64,000 bases of DNA from JAGWRA01 sp035534615. Lineage in GTDB: Bacteria; Acidobacteriota; Vicinamibacteria; Vicinamibacterales; CAVVIG01. The stretch covers positions 1 to 64,000 of the forward strand of contig DATLRO010000101.1 of NCBI GenBank assembly GCA_035534615.1. Direction: 5' to 3'. Shown piece by piece: positions 54,929 to 63,057 of the stretch. A program made the position numbers and the translations under genes. The notes beneath the pieces are model-generated. The model searched no databases, was not told the DNA's origin, and saw only the letters and a program-made list of their open reading frames with translations. How positions within the stretch are numbered: the first letter of the stretch is position 1; the number at the start of each line of letters is the position of its first letter.

Positions 54929-55957
54929 ATGGCTGACCCAACCCCCCGCGAACGGATCACGACGCTCTTCTTCTACGCGGCCGTGCTCTGGCTCGGCTAT
55001 GTGCTGTTCCGCATCTTCCAGCCCTTTCTCGTCCCGCTGGGCTGGGCCGCCGTGATGGTGATCTTCTTTCACCCGCTGCACCTCCGCCTGCAACGTCGCC
55101 TGGGGCCGGGCCGCGCCGCGGCCGCCAGCACGATCATCGTGACGGTGATCGTCGTCGTGCCGATGTTCCTGGTGGCGGCGGCGTTCGTCCGCGAGACCCT
55201 CCAGGCGGCCGGCGACGTTCAGCACGCGCTGGCGAGCGGCCGCTTCGCCTGGGTGCGGGACGCCTGGCACTGGCTCGAGGCTCACACGCCGCTGATGCCG
55301 TCGCTCGACCTCCCCGGCATGCTCAACGAGAGCGCCAAGCAGGCCGCCGGCTCGCTGGCGTCGAGCGCCGGCGCCATCCTGCAGAACCTCGTCGTCTTCG
55401 TCTTCGACCTGTTCGTGACGATGTTCGCGGCGTTCTTCCTGTTCCGCGACTCACGCGCGATCATGAACGCCATCCGGCGGATCCTGCCGTTCGAGGACCC
55501 GATACGCGAGCGGATGATCGCGCAGGCGCGCGAGCTGGTCGCCGCCGGCGTCAGCGCGTCGCTCGCCGTCGCCGCCGTCCAGGGCGCGCTCGGCGGCACC
55601 GCCTTCGCCCTCGTCCGGATCGACGCCCCGGTCTTCTGGGGCGTCGTCATGGCGTTCTTCTGCATCCTCCCGCTCGGCGCCTGGGTCGTCTGGCTGCCCG
55701 CGGCGGTCTGGCTGATGATCACCCACCACCTCCTCCGCGGCATCCTCCTGCTCGCGTTCGGGTTCGGGATCGTCAGCCTGGCGGACAATTTCCTGCGGCC
55801 GGCGCTGCTCGCCGGACGCGCCCAGATGAACGGCCTCATCATCTTCATCAGCCTGCTGGGCGGCGTGAGCGTCTTCGGCGTGCTTGGCCTGGTGCTCGGA
55901 CCGGTGCTCGTCGCCACCGCCGCCGGCGTGCTCGACGCGTACACGAACGAGCCATGA
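54929..55957 (+). CDS. AI-2E/PerM-family transporter
   Basis: Integral membrane protein of 342 residues with about eight helices. N-terminal helices (TTLFFYAAVLWLGYVLFRIF, then AAVMVIFFHPLHLRLQRRLG) lead to a soluble segment of ~70 residues. The conserved C-terminal half follows, with ALGGTAFALVRIDAPVFWGV, FCILPLGAWVVWLPAAVWL and FLRPALLAGRAQMNGLIIFI, and GGVSVFGVLGLVLGPVLVA. The family includes putative AI-2 exporters and cation/proton antiporters; no substrate can be inferred. It follows the CBS gene by 179 bp and overlaps nothing. The holin-like gene follows after 13 bp. Confidence 0.93.
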   Translation: MADPTPRERITTLFFYAAVLWLGYVLFRIFQPFLVPLGWAAVMVIFFHPLHLRLQRRLGPGRAAAASTIIVTVIVVVPMFLVAAAFVRETLQAAGDVQHALASGRFAWVRDAWHWLEAHTPLMPSLDLPGMLNESAKQAAGSLASSAGAILQNLVVFVFDLFVTMFAAFFLFRDSRAIMNAIRRILPFEDPIRERMIAQARELVAAGVSASLAVAAVQGALGGTAFALVRIDAPVFWGVVMAFFCILPLGAWVVWLPAAVWLMITHHLLRGILLLAFGFGIVSLADNFLRPALLAGRAQMNGLIIFISLLGGVSVFGVLGLVLGPVLVATAAGVLDAYTNEP

Positions 55958-55970
55958 CGGGAGTCGTGCG

Positions 55971-56420
55971 GTGAACCCCTTCCTCGTCAGCCTGCTGGCG
56001 AATGCCGTCGGCCTGTGGGTCGCGGCGCGCTTCGTGCCGGGACTCCTCTGGCAGGGCACCACCGCCGGCCTCGTCGGCGTCGCGATCCTGTTCGGCCTCG
56101 TCAACGCGTTCGTCCGGCCGGAGGCGCAGGGGCAATCGGGGCCGCGCGCGAACCTGACCCTCGGCCTCTCCACGTTCGCCGTCAACGGCCTGATGCTGTG
56201 GCTGACCGGCGCGGTGGGAGGGGTGCTCGGCCTCACGTTCCATGTCGCCGGATTCCTGGCGGCGTGCCTCGGCGCCCTCGTGATCAGCCTCATCAGCACG
56301 CCGCTGTCCGTGCTGGCCCGGGGCCGACGCGCCCGGCCGGGCGGCTCCCCGCCCCGGGACGCGGAGATCGAGGCGCCTGACCGCGGTCATCGGCCGCCGG
56401 ACGAGCGGGAGCGATCCTGA
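55971..56420 (+). CDS. Phage-holin-4-2-family (YvlD-like) membrane protein
   Basis: Small membrane protein of 149 residues with four hydrophobic helices (FLVSLLANAVGLWVAARFVP, AGLVGVAILFGLVNAFVRP, LTLGLSTFAVNGLMLWLTGA, FHVAGFLAACLGALVISLIS). This pattern, including the G-L-V-N-A-F-V-R-P motif, belongs to the phage_holin_4_2 family, which is chromosomal and not phage-linked. The last ~45 residues are charged and disordered. GTG at 55971 has GGAG 7 nt upstream. It lies 13 bp after the AI-2E gene, so the two are probably one operon. The function is unknown. Confidence 0.9.
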   Translation: MNPFLVSLLANAVGLWVAARFVPGLLWQGTTAGLVGVAILFGLVNAFVRPEAQGQSGPRANLTLGLSTFAVNGLMLWLTGAVGGVLGLTFHVAGFLAACLGALVISLISTPLSVLARGRRARPGGSPPRDAEIEAPDRGHRPPDERERS

Positions 56421-56511
56421 TCGCGCAGCCCGCGCCCTCGGGCCGCGCCGTTGTTCTGTGGACGACACGAGCCGGACGGAGGAGAATCAGCGCACCAGCG
56501 AGCCAGCCTGC

Positions 56512-57849
56512 ATGTCCGCCCCGACTCCCGTCCGATCGCGACGCGACCGCCTCCCGCCACGGCTCCTGCCCGTGCTGTACTTCGGGTGTGCCCACGCCGC
56601 CCTGCTCACGGCATTCGCGCTGACGGCGCTCGAGCCCAGGGCCATTGCCGGCTTCTTCTATCACGACCGCATGGCGGCGCTGGTGCACCTGGTCACGCTC
56701 GGCTGGATCAGTCTGTCGATCCTCGGCGCGCTCTACATCGTCGGGCCCATGGCGCTCCGGATGCCGATGCCGGCCGGCCCGCTCGACTATGGGATCTGGG
56801 CGATGCTCGTGATCGGCATCATCGGCATGGCCAGCCACTTCTGGATCGGCGAGTACGGCGGGATGGCCTGGTCGGCCGGCCTTGCGGCCACGAGCTTCAC
56901 GCTGATGGCCGTGCTCGTGCTCCGCCGGCTCCGGCCGGTGCCGCTCGCGCGGCCGGTGAAGCTGCATATCGCGCTCGCCTTTCTGAACGTGCTCGGCGCC
57001 GCGACCATGGGCGTGCTGCTGGCGATCGACAAGGTGCACCACTTCCTGCCCGGCTACGTGCTCACGAACGTCTTCGCGCACGCGCACCTGGCGGCGATCG
57101 GCTGGGCCTGCCTCCTCGTCGTCGGGATGTCGTACCGGCTGCTGCCGATGGTGCTCCCGGCCGCGATGCCCGAGGGCCCCGGGCTGTACGCGAGCGCGGT
57201 GCTGCTCGAGACGGGCGCGGTCGGCCTGTTCTGCGCGCTGCTCGCGGAAAGCCGGCTGACCGTGCTGTTCGGTCTGGTGACGATCGCCGGGTTCGGCGCG
57301 TTCTTCCGGCAGGTCCTCTGGATGCGGCGCCACCCGCGGCCGGCGCCGGCGGGACGCCCGCAGCCCGACTACGGGGTGCGGCACGTGACGGCGGCGTTCG
57401 TCTATCTGGCGCTCGCCTGCGTCACCGGACTGGCGCTCGCCATCAGTCCGCCGTCCGACTGGATGCTGCGCGCGGCGCTGCTCTACGGGATTTTCGCGCT
57501 GATCGGCTTCCTCGCGCAGATCATCGTCGGCATCCAGGCGCGGATCCTGCCGATCTTCGCCTGGTATCACGCGTTCGCCGGCACCGATTTCCAGGGGCCG
57601 GTCGACCCGCCGAACGCGATGACGTGGCCGGCGCTCCAGGAGAAGGCGTTCTACCTGTGGCTGTTCGGCGTGCCGTCGCTCGCCGGCGGCTTCTGCTTCG
57701 ACGCCATTCCGTTTCTGGCCGCCGGCGCGTGGATGCTGTTGGCCGCCACCGTCCTGAACGCGATGCACGACGCGCTGATCCTGCGGCACGCGTGGCGGAA
57801 GGGCCGGCCGTCGCAGAATCCGCCATTCCCGTCACGCGTCGTGACGTAA
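56512..57849 (+). CDS. Multi-helix haem-copper-oxidase-I-like / NnrS-like membrane protein
   Basis: Integral membrane protein of 445 residues with about 12 helices. Histidines sit at helix ends: HLVTLGWISLSILGALY (near residue 55) and NVFAHAHLAAIGWACLLVVG (near 185), then GMSYRLLPMVLPAAMPEG. These resemble the haem-binding helices of cbb3/NOR-type oxidase subunit I and NnrS proteins, but the copper-site histidines of real oxidases cannot all be found. Nitric oxide or haem-related function is therefore only a guess. ATG at 56512 is used; an in-frame GTG at 56458 is possible, and neither has a well-spaced ribosome site. It converges on and overlaps the dehydrogenase gene by 18 bp. Confidence 0.7.
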   Translation: MSAPTPVRSRRDRLPPRLLPVLYFGCAHAALLTAFALTALEPRAIAGFFYHDRMAALVHLVTLGWISLSILGALYIVGPMALRMPMPAGPLDYGIWAMLVIGIIGMASHFWIGEYGGMAWSAGLAATSFTLMAVLVLRRLRPVPLARPVKLHIALAFLNVLGAATMGVLLAIDKVHHFLPGYVLTNVFAHAHLAAIGWACLLVVGMSYRLLPMVLPAAMPEGPGLYASAVLLETGAVGLFCALLAESRLTVLFGLVTIAGFGAFFRQVLWMRRHPRPAPAGRPQPDYGVRHVTAAFVYLALACVTGLALAISPPSDWMLRAALLYGIFALIGFLAQIIVGIQARILPIFAWYHAFAGTDFQGPVDPPNAMTWPALQEKAFYLWLFGVPSLAGGFCFDAIPFLAAGAWMLLAATVLNAMHDALILRHAWRKGRPSQNPPFPSRVVT

Positions 57850-58767
57850 CCCGTCCCCGACCTCGGTGTGCGACAGCTGCTCCAGCGCCAGCATCAGCGC
57901 GTGCGTCCCGCACCGGCCGTGCCCCTGCGCCTGCACGGCCGTGTAGAGCTGGTGCACCAGCGCCAGCCCCGGCATCGGCAGCTGCATGCGCCGCGCTTCG
58001 TCCAGCGCGATTCCCATGTCCTTGATGAAGTGATCGACCATGAAGCCGGGATCGAAGTCCCGCTTCAGGATGCGCGGCGCCAGGTTGTCCAGCGTCCAGC
58101 ATTTGGCGGCGCCGCCGGCGACCGATCGGAGCATCGTGTCGAGATCGAGGCCAGCCCTGGAGCCGTAGAGCAGCCCCTCGCAGACGCCGATCATCGTCCC
58201 GGCAATGACGATCTGGTTGCACATCTTCGCGTGCTGCCCGGCGCCCGGGCCGCCCTGGTGCACGATCGTCTTCCCGAGCACGCGCAGCAACGGCATCACC
58301 GCGTCGACCGCCGCCGCGTCGCCGCCGACCATGATCGACAACGTCGCGTTCCGCGCCCCCACGTCGCCGCCCGACACCGGAGCGTCGATCGCGTACGCCC
58401 CGATCCGCCCCGCCGCCTGCGCGATCTCCCGGCTCAGCGTCGGCTCGGTCGTCGTCAGGTCGATGAACACCTGGCCGGCACGGGCGCCGGCCAGCAGGCC
58501 GTCCGGCCCGAGATAGACCTCCCGCACGTCGGGCGGCACGCCGACAATCGTCATGACGACATCCGAGCGCTCAGCGACCATGCCGGGCGTGTCGGCCCAG
58601 ACGGCGCCGCGGTCGAGCAGCGGCTGGGCCTTCGCCCGGGTCCGGTTGCACACGGCGAGGGGATGGCCCTTGGCGAGCAGGTGGCCGCACATCGACAGTC
58701 CCATGACGCCGGTGCCGACCCACCCGATCCGGGTGGTGGTCGAGGCGAAGTCCGCGAAGCTGGTCAT
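57832..58767 (-). CDS. NAD(P)-dependent oxidoreductase, 3-hydroxyisobutyrate dehydrogenase family
   Basis: Cytosolic beta-hydroxyacid dehydrogenase of 311 residues. The Rossmann domain begins RIGWVGTGVMGLSMCGHLLA with the GxGxxG motif. Substrate motif DAPVSGGDVGARNATLSIMV near residue 135 and the catalytic lysine in GAGQHAKMCNQIVIAG are intact. The C-terminal helical domain includes DFDPGFMVDHFIKDMGIA. Possible substrates are 3-hydroxyisobutyrate, tartronate semialdehyde, glyoxylate or succinic semialdehyde. It is divergent from the Crp/Fnr gene, sharing a 182-bp promoter region with a dyad. Its 3' end overlaps the oxidase-like gene by 18 bp. Confidence 0.93.
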   Translation of the reverse strand: MTSFADFASTTTRIGWVGTGVMGLSMCGHLLAKGHPLAVCNRTRAKAQPLLDRGAVWADTPGMVAERSDVVMTIVGVPPDVREVYLGPDGLLAGARAGQVFIDLTTTEPTLSREIAQAAGRIGAYAIDAPVSGGDVGARNATLSIMVGGDAAAVDAVMPLLRVLGKTIVHQGGPGAGQHAKMCNQIVIAGTMIGVCEGLLYGSRAGLDLDTMLRSVAGGAAKCWTLDNLAPRILKRDFDPGFMVDHFIKDMGIALDEARRMQLPMPGLALVHQLYTAVQAQGHGRCGTHALMLALEQLSHTEVGDGLRHDA

Positions 58768-58861
58768 GCGCTACAGCAGAATGGAAAGCCGCGAGCGCTG
58801 TCAAGCGGCGCCCCACGCGGGGGGCGGTCCGTCCGCCCTGGCGCGAGGTGGACTTTCCAGA

Positions 58862-58881
58862 ATATCGCATGACGATATAGT
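58862..58881 (+). promoter_or_regulatory. Dyad overlapping a -10 in front of the Crp/Fnr gene
   Basis: ATATCG-CATGA-CGATAT (58862-58878) is a perfect 6-bp dyad with a 5-bp centre. A plus-strand -10-like TATAGT (58876-58881) overlaps its right arm, giving a start near 58888, about 62 nt before the ATG. The position fits a repressor or autoregulatory site. It lies between divergent genes, so it could control either. Confidence 0.5.
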
Positions 58882-58949
58882 CTGAATGATCGTGTCGTCG
58901 CGTGAACAGGCCGTGCCGCCGCCGGTGGCGGCCCGGCCGGCAGGAGTCC

Positions 58950-59639
58950 ATGGCTGAATCGATTGAAGCGCTGCTGGCGTCCACCACGCTGTTCCGGAAG
59001 CTCCAGGCCGACGACCGGAGCCGCCTGGCCGAACGGTCGCGGGTGGCGGTCTACGCGCGCGGCGAGACGATTTTCGAGGAAGGGGCGCCGTCCGACTGCT
59101 TCTTCACCATCGCGCGCGGACGGGTGAAGATCTTCAAGGTGACGCCGGGCGGCAAGGACGTGATCCTGGAGATGTTCGGCCCCGGTGACCCGCTCGGCGC
59201 CGTGGCCGCGTACGAGGGACGGCCCTATCCCGCCTCAGCAGCCGCGATCGAGGACACCACCTGCGTGATGATCCCGCGCGCGGCGCTGTTCGCGCTGCTC
59301 GAGGAGCACCCGTCGCTCACGCGCGGCCTGCTGCTCGGCCTGACGCAGCGGCTCGTGGAGCTCACCAACCGGATGGCCGAGCTGAGCGGCACCCGCGTCG
59401 AGCCGCGCGTCGCGCGGCTGATGCTGAAGATGGCGGACGACTCCGGTCGGCCCGAGCGGGGCGGCACGTTCATTCCGGGCGCGCTCTCGCGCCAGGAGGT
59501 CGCGGATCTCACCGGCACGACGATCGAGACCTGCATCCGCATCATGAGCCGCTGGGGCAAGCAGGAGATCGTCCGGACGGAAAAGGACGGGTTCCTCATC
59601 CTCAACCGCCAGGCGCTGGAAGACCTGTCGCTGCTGTAG
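58950..59639 (+). CDS. Crp/Fnr-family transcriptional regulator
   Basis: DNA-binding regulator of 229 residues. The cyclic-nucleotide-type sensor domain is at residues about 10-125 (YARGETIFEEGAPSDCFFTI). A dimerisation helix (LTQRLVELTNRMAELSG) and a Crp-type HTH (LSRQEVADLTGTTIETCIRI) follow. The recognition helix keeps the E-T-x-x-R contacts to a TGA-type half-site. There is no N-terminal cysteine cluster, so it is not an oxygen-sensing FNR. cAMP-contact residues are also not evident, so it could be a DNR/NNR-like sensor. ATG at 58950 has AGGAG 3 nt upstream. A dyad overlaps its promoter. Candidate targets include the dyad before the RIC gene. Confidence 0.94.
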   Translation: MAESIEALLASTTLFRKLQADDRSRLAERSRVAVYARGETIFEEGAPSDCFFTIARGRVKIFKVTPGGKDVILEMFGPGDPLGAVAAYEGRPYPASAAAIEDTTCVMIPRAALFALLEEHPSLTRGLLLGLTQRLVELTNRMAELSGTRVEPRVARLMLKMADDSGRPERGGTFIPGALSRQEVADLTGTTIETCIRIMSRWGKQEIVRTEKDGFLILNRQALEDLSLL

Positions 59640-59658
59640 CCGGAGGCCGGCAGGACCG

Positions 59659-61284
59659 TCAGCGGCCGCGCGCGTCGCGCAGCAGCTGCCCGGCCGTCCG
59701 GAACCGCGGGGCGATGTCGACCGGCACCGTCGCCAGCCGGGCGAGCATCCGGCGGACGGGCGGGCGGATGACGCCGAGCGTCCCGATCAGGTCGCGGGCC
59801 TTCGCGGCGTCGCCCTCCGCCTGCAGCGTCATGATGTCGCGCGTCAGGGCCCTGACGCCGGCGCGGATCCGCGCGGCGTCGACGCCGAACGTCCCGTCCT
59901 TGTGGAGCACGAACCCGCCCGCGTCCAGCAGGTAGTTGAGCTGAATCGCCTGGCCCCGGCCGTGCGCTTCGTGAATGCCGAAGCGGATCGAGCGGAACGC
60001 CGACGCCAGGAACGTCGTGTACATCGTCTGCTCGAGCGACGCCGGCAGCACGCCCAGGTCGACGAGGTGCTGCAGGGCGAAGAGCCCCGAGACGTCGGCC
60101 TTCGCTTCCTCGATGGCACTGTAGGTGTCCGTCAGCGCCTGCCGGACGGTCGTGGCGCGTCCGTCGACCGTGATGTCGTGCGGCCCCAGGCCGTGCATCA
60201 GTTCGTGCATGACCGTGTGCGTGAAGAAGGCGTCGAACGAGACGTGCGGCCGATCGGCCGGCGCCAGCACGACGCGCGAGATCGGCCGCAGCGTGAGGCG
60301 GAACTTCGCCTGCTGCACGTTGCGCAGCATCACCCGCTTCGATCCCTTCTCGCGGATCACCCGCTCGTCGTTCGGCAGGTTGAACGCGGCCGCCTGCACG
60401 CCGACGTTCCCCTCCCCCGCCGCGAAGATTTCGTTCACGACGCGGATCGGCGCCATCGTCCCGAGGCGCGGGTTGCGGAGCGCCGGGGCGATCGGCAGCG
60501 CGTGCTCGATGGCCTGCAGGTGTGCGCCGAGCATGGCGAGCTTTTCCGTCTCGGCCGCGTCGCGCACGGTGATGTAGGACTCGAACGCCGCCTTGTAATT
60601 GAACCAGCCGTCCTCGTAGACCTCGTACGGCCCGATGGTCGGCTCGATCGTGCCCTCGAGCTCCATCCAGGCGACGTCGCTCGCGTAATAGTCGTTGCTC
60701 AGGAACGCGTCGGCCCGCGCCGCCAGGAACGCCTTCAGCGTCGGCTGCTTCGTCAGCGCGGCCGCCTGGCGCAGCAGCGCGGCCGCCTGCTCGAGCTCGC
60801 CCTGATATTCCAGGCTGTACGGGACGGCCGTGAAGCGGCCGTCCGGCGCCCGCCGGATCGTCGTGAAGAAGCCGGTGGCCTCCGCACGGGCGGCCGGCGG
60901 CAGTCCGGCGATCCACTCGTCCACCGCCGTCTTCGTCGCGCCGGCCGGATAGAAATCGGCCCCGCCCGGCCTGGCCGGCACGCCCGGGATGAACGGCGCC
61001 TCGTGATCCAGACGGCTCCACGGCCCCTTGTTGAGCAGAAACGCCCGCAGGCGCGCCCGGCCGAGCCGCGTCTGGTCCTGCAGGAGGTCGATGAGCATCG
61101 TGTCGTTGCCCGCCCAGACCTGCCGCAGGAACAAGGCGTCCATGACCTGCGACGCCTCGATCAGCCGGGCGAGCACCCGGCGTTCGGACGCCGGCATCCG
61201 GGCGAGATCGGCCGTGAGGTCGACCGGGGCGAAGCGTGCCGTCATCGCCGTGAGGCGGGCGGCATCGGGCATGGCAGCAGGCAT
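59659..61284 (-). CDS. Zinc peptidase, M49 (dipeptidyl-peptidase III)-like
   Basis: Metallopeptidase of 541 residues. The zinc site is H360-E-L-M-H364, followed by EEAKAD (E392-E393, D397) supplying the third ligand region, as in M49. Classical M49 enzymes have a six-residue HExxGH; here it is a five-residue HExxH, as described for the Caldithrix abyssi branch. Other family features include NDYYASDVAWMELEGTIEPT and GPYEVYEDGWFNYKAAFESY. No clear signal peptide is seen from the chosen ATG at 61284. The frame is open further upstream (to 61944) but overlaps the yqgE gene. It would cut peptides from the N terminus; whether as dipeptidase is unproven. Confidence 0.85.
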   Translation of the reverse strand: MPAAMPDAARLTAMTARFAPVDLTADLARMPASERRVLARLIEASQVMDALFLRQVWAGNDTMLIDLLQDQTRLGRARLRAFLLNKGPWSRLDHEAPFIPGVPARPGGADFYPAGATKTAVDEWIAGLPPAARAEATGFFTTIRRAPDGRFTAVPYSLEYQGELEQAAALLRQAAALTKQPTLKAFLAARADAFLSNDYYASDVAWMELEGTIEPTIGPYEVYEDGWFNYKAAFESYITVRDAAETEKLAMLGAHLQAIEHALPIAPALRNPRLGTMAPIRVVNEIFAAGEGNVGVQAAAFNLPNDERVIREKGSKRVMLRNVQQAKFRLTLRPISRVVLAPADRPHVSFDAFFTHTVMHELMHGLGPHDITVDGRATTVRQALTDTYSAIEEAKADVSGLFALQHLVDLGVLPASLEQTMYTTFLASAFRSIRFGIHEAHGRGQAIQLNYLLDAGGFVLHKDGTFGVDAARIRAGVRALTRDIMTLQAEGDAAKARDLIGTLGVIRPPVRRMLARLATVPVDIAPRFRTAGQLLRDARGR

Positions 61285-61343
61285 CGGGATCTCGAACGGA
61301 CGGCGGACCCGGCACCCGGGCGGCGCGGCGCGCCGTCCCGGCG

Positions 61344-61919
61344 TCAGTGCACGCCGTGGCTGAGGTGGAGGGCACCCGGGTCGGCGCCCAGCCGCCGGAG
61401 GGCGGTTTCCCACATCGCGTCCTCCGGCGTCTCGAACAGCAGGTCGGCGGTGACACCGATCGTCAGCCAGGCCGACGCCCGCAGCTCGGCATCGAGCTGT
61501 CCCGGGCCCCAGCCGGCGTAGCCGACCAGCAGCCGGGCACGCGGCGGCGACGGTTCCATCAACCGCTTCAGGAGCGCGGGCGACGTCGAGAGGTACAGGC
61601 CGTCGGCCACCGGCACCGCCTCGACCTCTCCCGGCGCGTCGCCCAGCAGGATCCAGCTCCGCTCCTGATCCACCGGCCCCCCCAGCCAGACCGGCAGGTC
61701 CTTCTCGGCCTTTCCGGCCGGATCGTTCTCGATGACGACACGCGCCGGCGTCGGCAGCCGGCGGTTCACGACGAGGCCGAACGCCCCCTCGGCGCTGTGA
61801 CGGCACAGCAGCACGACGCTGTGCGCGAAATTCGGATCGAGCAGCTGCGGCATCGACAGCAGCAGCGCCGGGGCGAGCGAGTCCGTGCCGGGATCGCGGT
61901 CTTCCATGAGGCTCATCAT
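61344..61919 (-). CDS. YqgE/AlgH family protein
   Basis: Protein of 191 residues of the UPF0301/AlgH family. It begins SLAPALLLSMPQLLDPNFAH with VVLLCRHSAEGAFGLVVNRR, the diagnostic N-terminal segment. LPVWLGGPVDQERSWILLG and LLVGYAGWGPGQLDAELR are the other conserved blocks. The biochemical function is unknown. The ATG at 61919 overlaps the queG stop by 4 bp (ATGA), indicating coupling; ATG at 61916 directly after is also possible. Confidence 0.95.
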   Translation of the reverse strand: MMSLMEDRDPGTDSLAPALLLSMPQLLDPNFAHSVVLLCRHSAEGAFGLVVNRRLPTPARVVIENDPAGKAEKDLPVWLGGPVDQERSWILLGDAPGEVEAVPVADGLYLSTSPALLKRLMEPSPPRARLLVGYAGWGPGQLDAELRASAWLTIGVTADLLFETPEDAMWETALRRLGADPGALHLSHGVH

Positions 61920-62992
61920 AGGCGAGGCGCGCGGCCGGCGCCAAGCGCCGGCGCGCGCAGTCTCTCGACCGCCCACCGCACGTGGGCCGCCACCATCGGG
62001 TCGTCGAGGCTCGGCGCGTCGTCGCGCGGCCGCTCCAGCTCGGCGGCGGCGTCGCGGTCGTCGCTGTTGCCGATGGCGACCGCCAGGTTGCGGCGCCACG
62101 CGGTCAGCGGCGCGCGCACCATCGCGGTTCCGTCGAGCAGCGCCTGCAGGCCGGCGTCCGACATCCGCCACAGATCGAGCAGCCGCGGCAGGTCCAGCGC
62201 CGGCCTCGGCTGCCAGGCGGGATCGGCCGACTGGATCGGCGCCAGGTTCCACGGGCAGACCTCCTGGCAGACGTCGCAGCCGTAGACGTGGGTCCCGATC
62301 GACGCGCGCTGCGCCGGCGGGATCGTCTGCTTCAGCTCGATCGTGAGGAACGAGAGACACTTCGTGGCGTCGAGCTGCCGCGGCTCGACGAGGGCGCCCG
62401 TCGGGCACGAGTCGAGGCACAGCGTGCAGGTCCCGCACCGGTCGAAGCCGGGCGCGTCCGGCTCGAGCGGCAGGCTGCACAGCACCTCGCCCAGGAACAG
62501 CCACGACCCGTGCCCGGGGCTGATGAGGCAGGTGTTCTTCCCGATCCAGCCCAGGCCCGCGTGCTGCGCGTAGACGCGTTCCTGCACCGGCCCGGTGTCG
62601 ACGTACGCGCGCGCGTCGAACGGCCCGTCCGCCTCGTCCCGCATCCACGCGACGAGCGCGTCGAGCCGGCGTCCCAGCACCTCGTGGTAGTCGTCGCCCC
62701 ACGCGTAACGCGCGATGAGCGCGCGCGACGGATCGCGCCCGTCGGTCGAATACGGCCGGGGGGTGTTGTACACGGTGCCGGTCATGATGACGGCGCGCGC
62801 CGTCGGCAGCACCCGGCGCACGTCGGCGCGGCGCGCGGCCGACCGGTGCAGATAGGTCATCGTGCCCGCATAGCCGCGATCGAGCCAGGCGGGCAGCGCG
62901 TCCAGTTCGGGATGGCGGCGGGCCGGCGCAATGCCGCAGAGGTCGAAGCCGAGCTCGTGCGCCCGGCGCTTGATCCGCTCCGAGGTCAGCAC
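61916..62992 (-). CDS. queG: Epoxyqueuosine reductase QueG
   Basis: Cobalamin- and iron-sulfur-dependent enzyme for the last step of queuosine synthesis in tRNA, 358 residues. It begins IKRRAHELGFDLCGIAPARR. The cofactor region has ARAYVDTGPVQERVYAQHAG, GLGWIGKNTCLI and GSWLFLGEVL. Two [4Fe-4S] motifs are CGTCTLCLDSCP and CDVCQEVCPWN with an additional cysteine in LDATKCLSFL. GTG at 62992 is chosen because GGAGG lies 4 nt upstream; the open frame continues upstream into the aconitase gene. It is coupled to yqgE by a 4-bp overlap, and aconitase is upstream with a terminator between. Confidence 0.95.
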   Translation of the reverse strand: MLTSERIKRRAHELGFDLCGIAPARRHPELDALPAWLDRGYAGTMTYLHRSAARRADVRRVLPTARAVIMTGTVYNTPRPYSTDGRDPSRALIARYAWGDDYHEVLGRRLDALVAWMRDEADGPFDARAYVDTGPVQERVYAQHAGLGWIGKNTCLISPGHGSWLFLGEVLCSLPLEPDAPGFDRCGTCTLCLDSCPTGALVEPRQLDATKCLSFLTIELKQTIPPAQRASIGTHVYGCDVCQEVCPWNLAPIQSADPAWQPRPALDLPRLLDLWRMSDAGLQALLDGTAMVRAPLTAWRRNLAVAIGNSDDRDAAAELERPRDDAPSLDDPMVAAHVRWAVERLRAPALGAGRAPRL

Positions 62993-63011
62993 GCGGCCTC
63001 CGTCGAGAGAA

Positions 63012-63046
63012 ACGGCCGGGACGCCCCGGCAGGCCGTCCCGGCCGT
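63012..63046 (-). terminator. Intrinsic terminator after the aconitase gene
   Basis: ACGGCCGGGACG (63012-63023) pairs perfectly with 63035-63046 across an 11-nt loop. On the minus strand it is followed by TTTCTCTC, a usable U-rich tail. It begins 11 bp after the aconitase stop. This is the best-formed terminator in the window. Confidence 0.75.
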
Positions 63047-63057
63047 CGAACGGCGGG

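Noticed and set aside
55971..56420. Prophage remnant suggested by the holin-like gene
   Set aside because: The family is chromosomal (YvlD-like) and no other phage gene is near.
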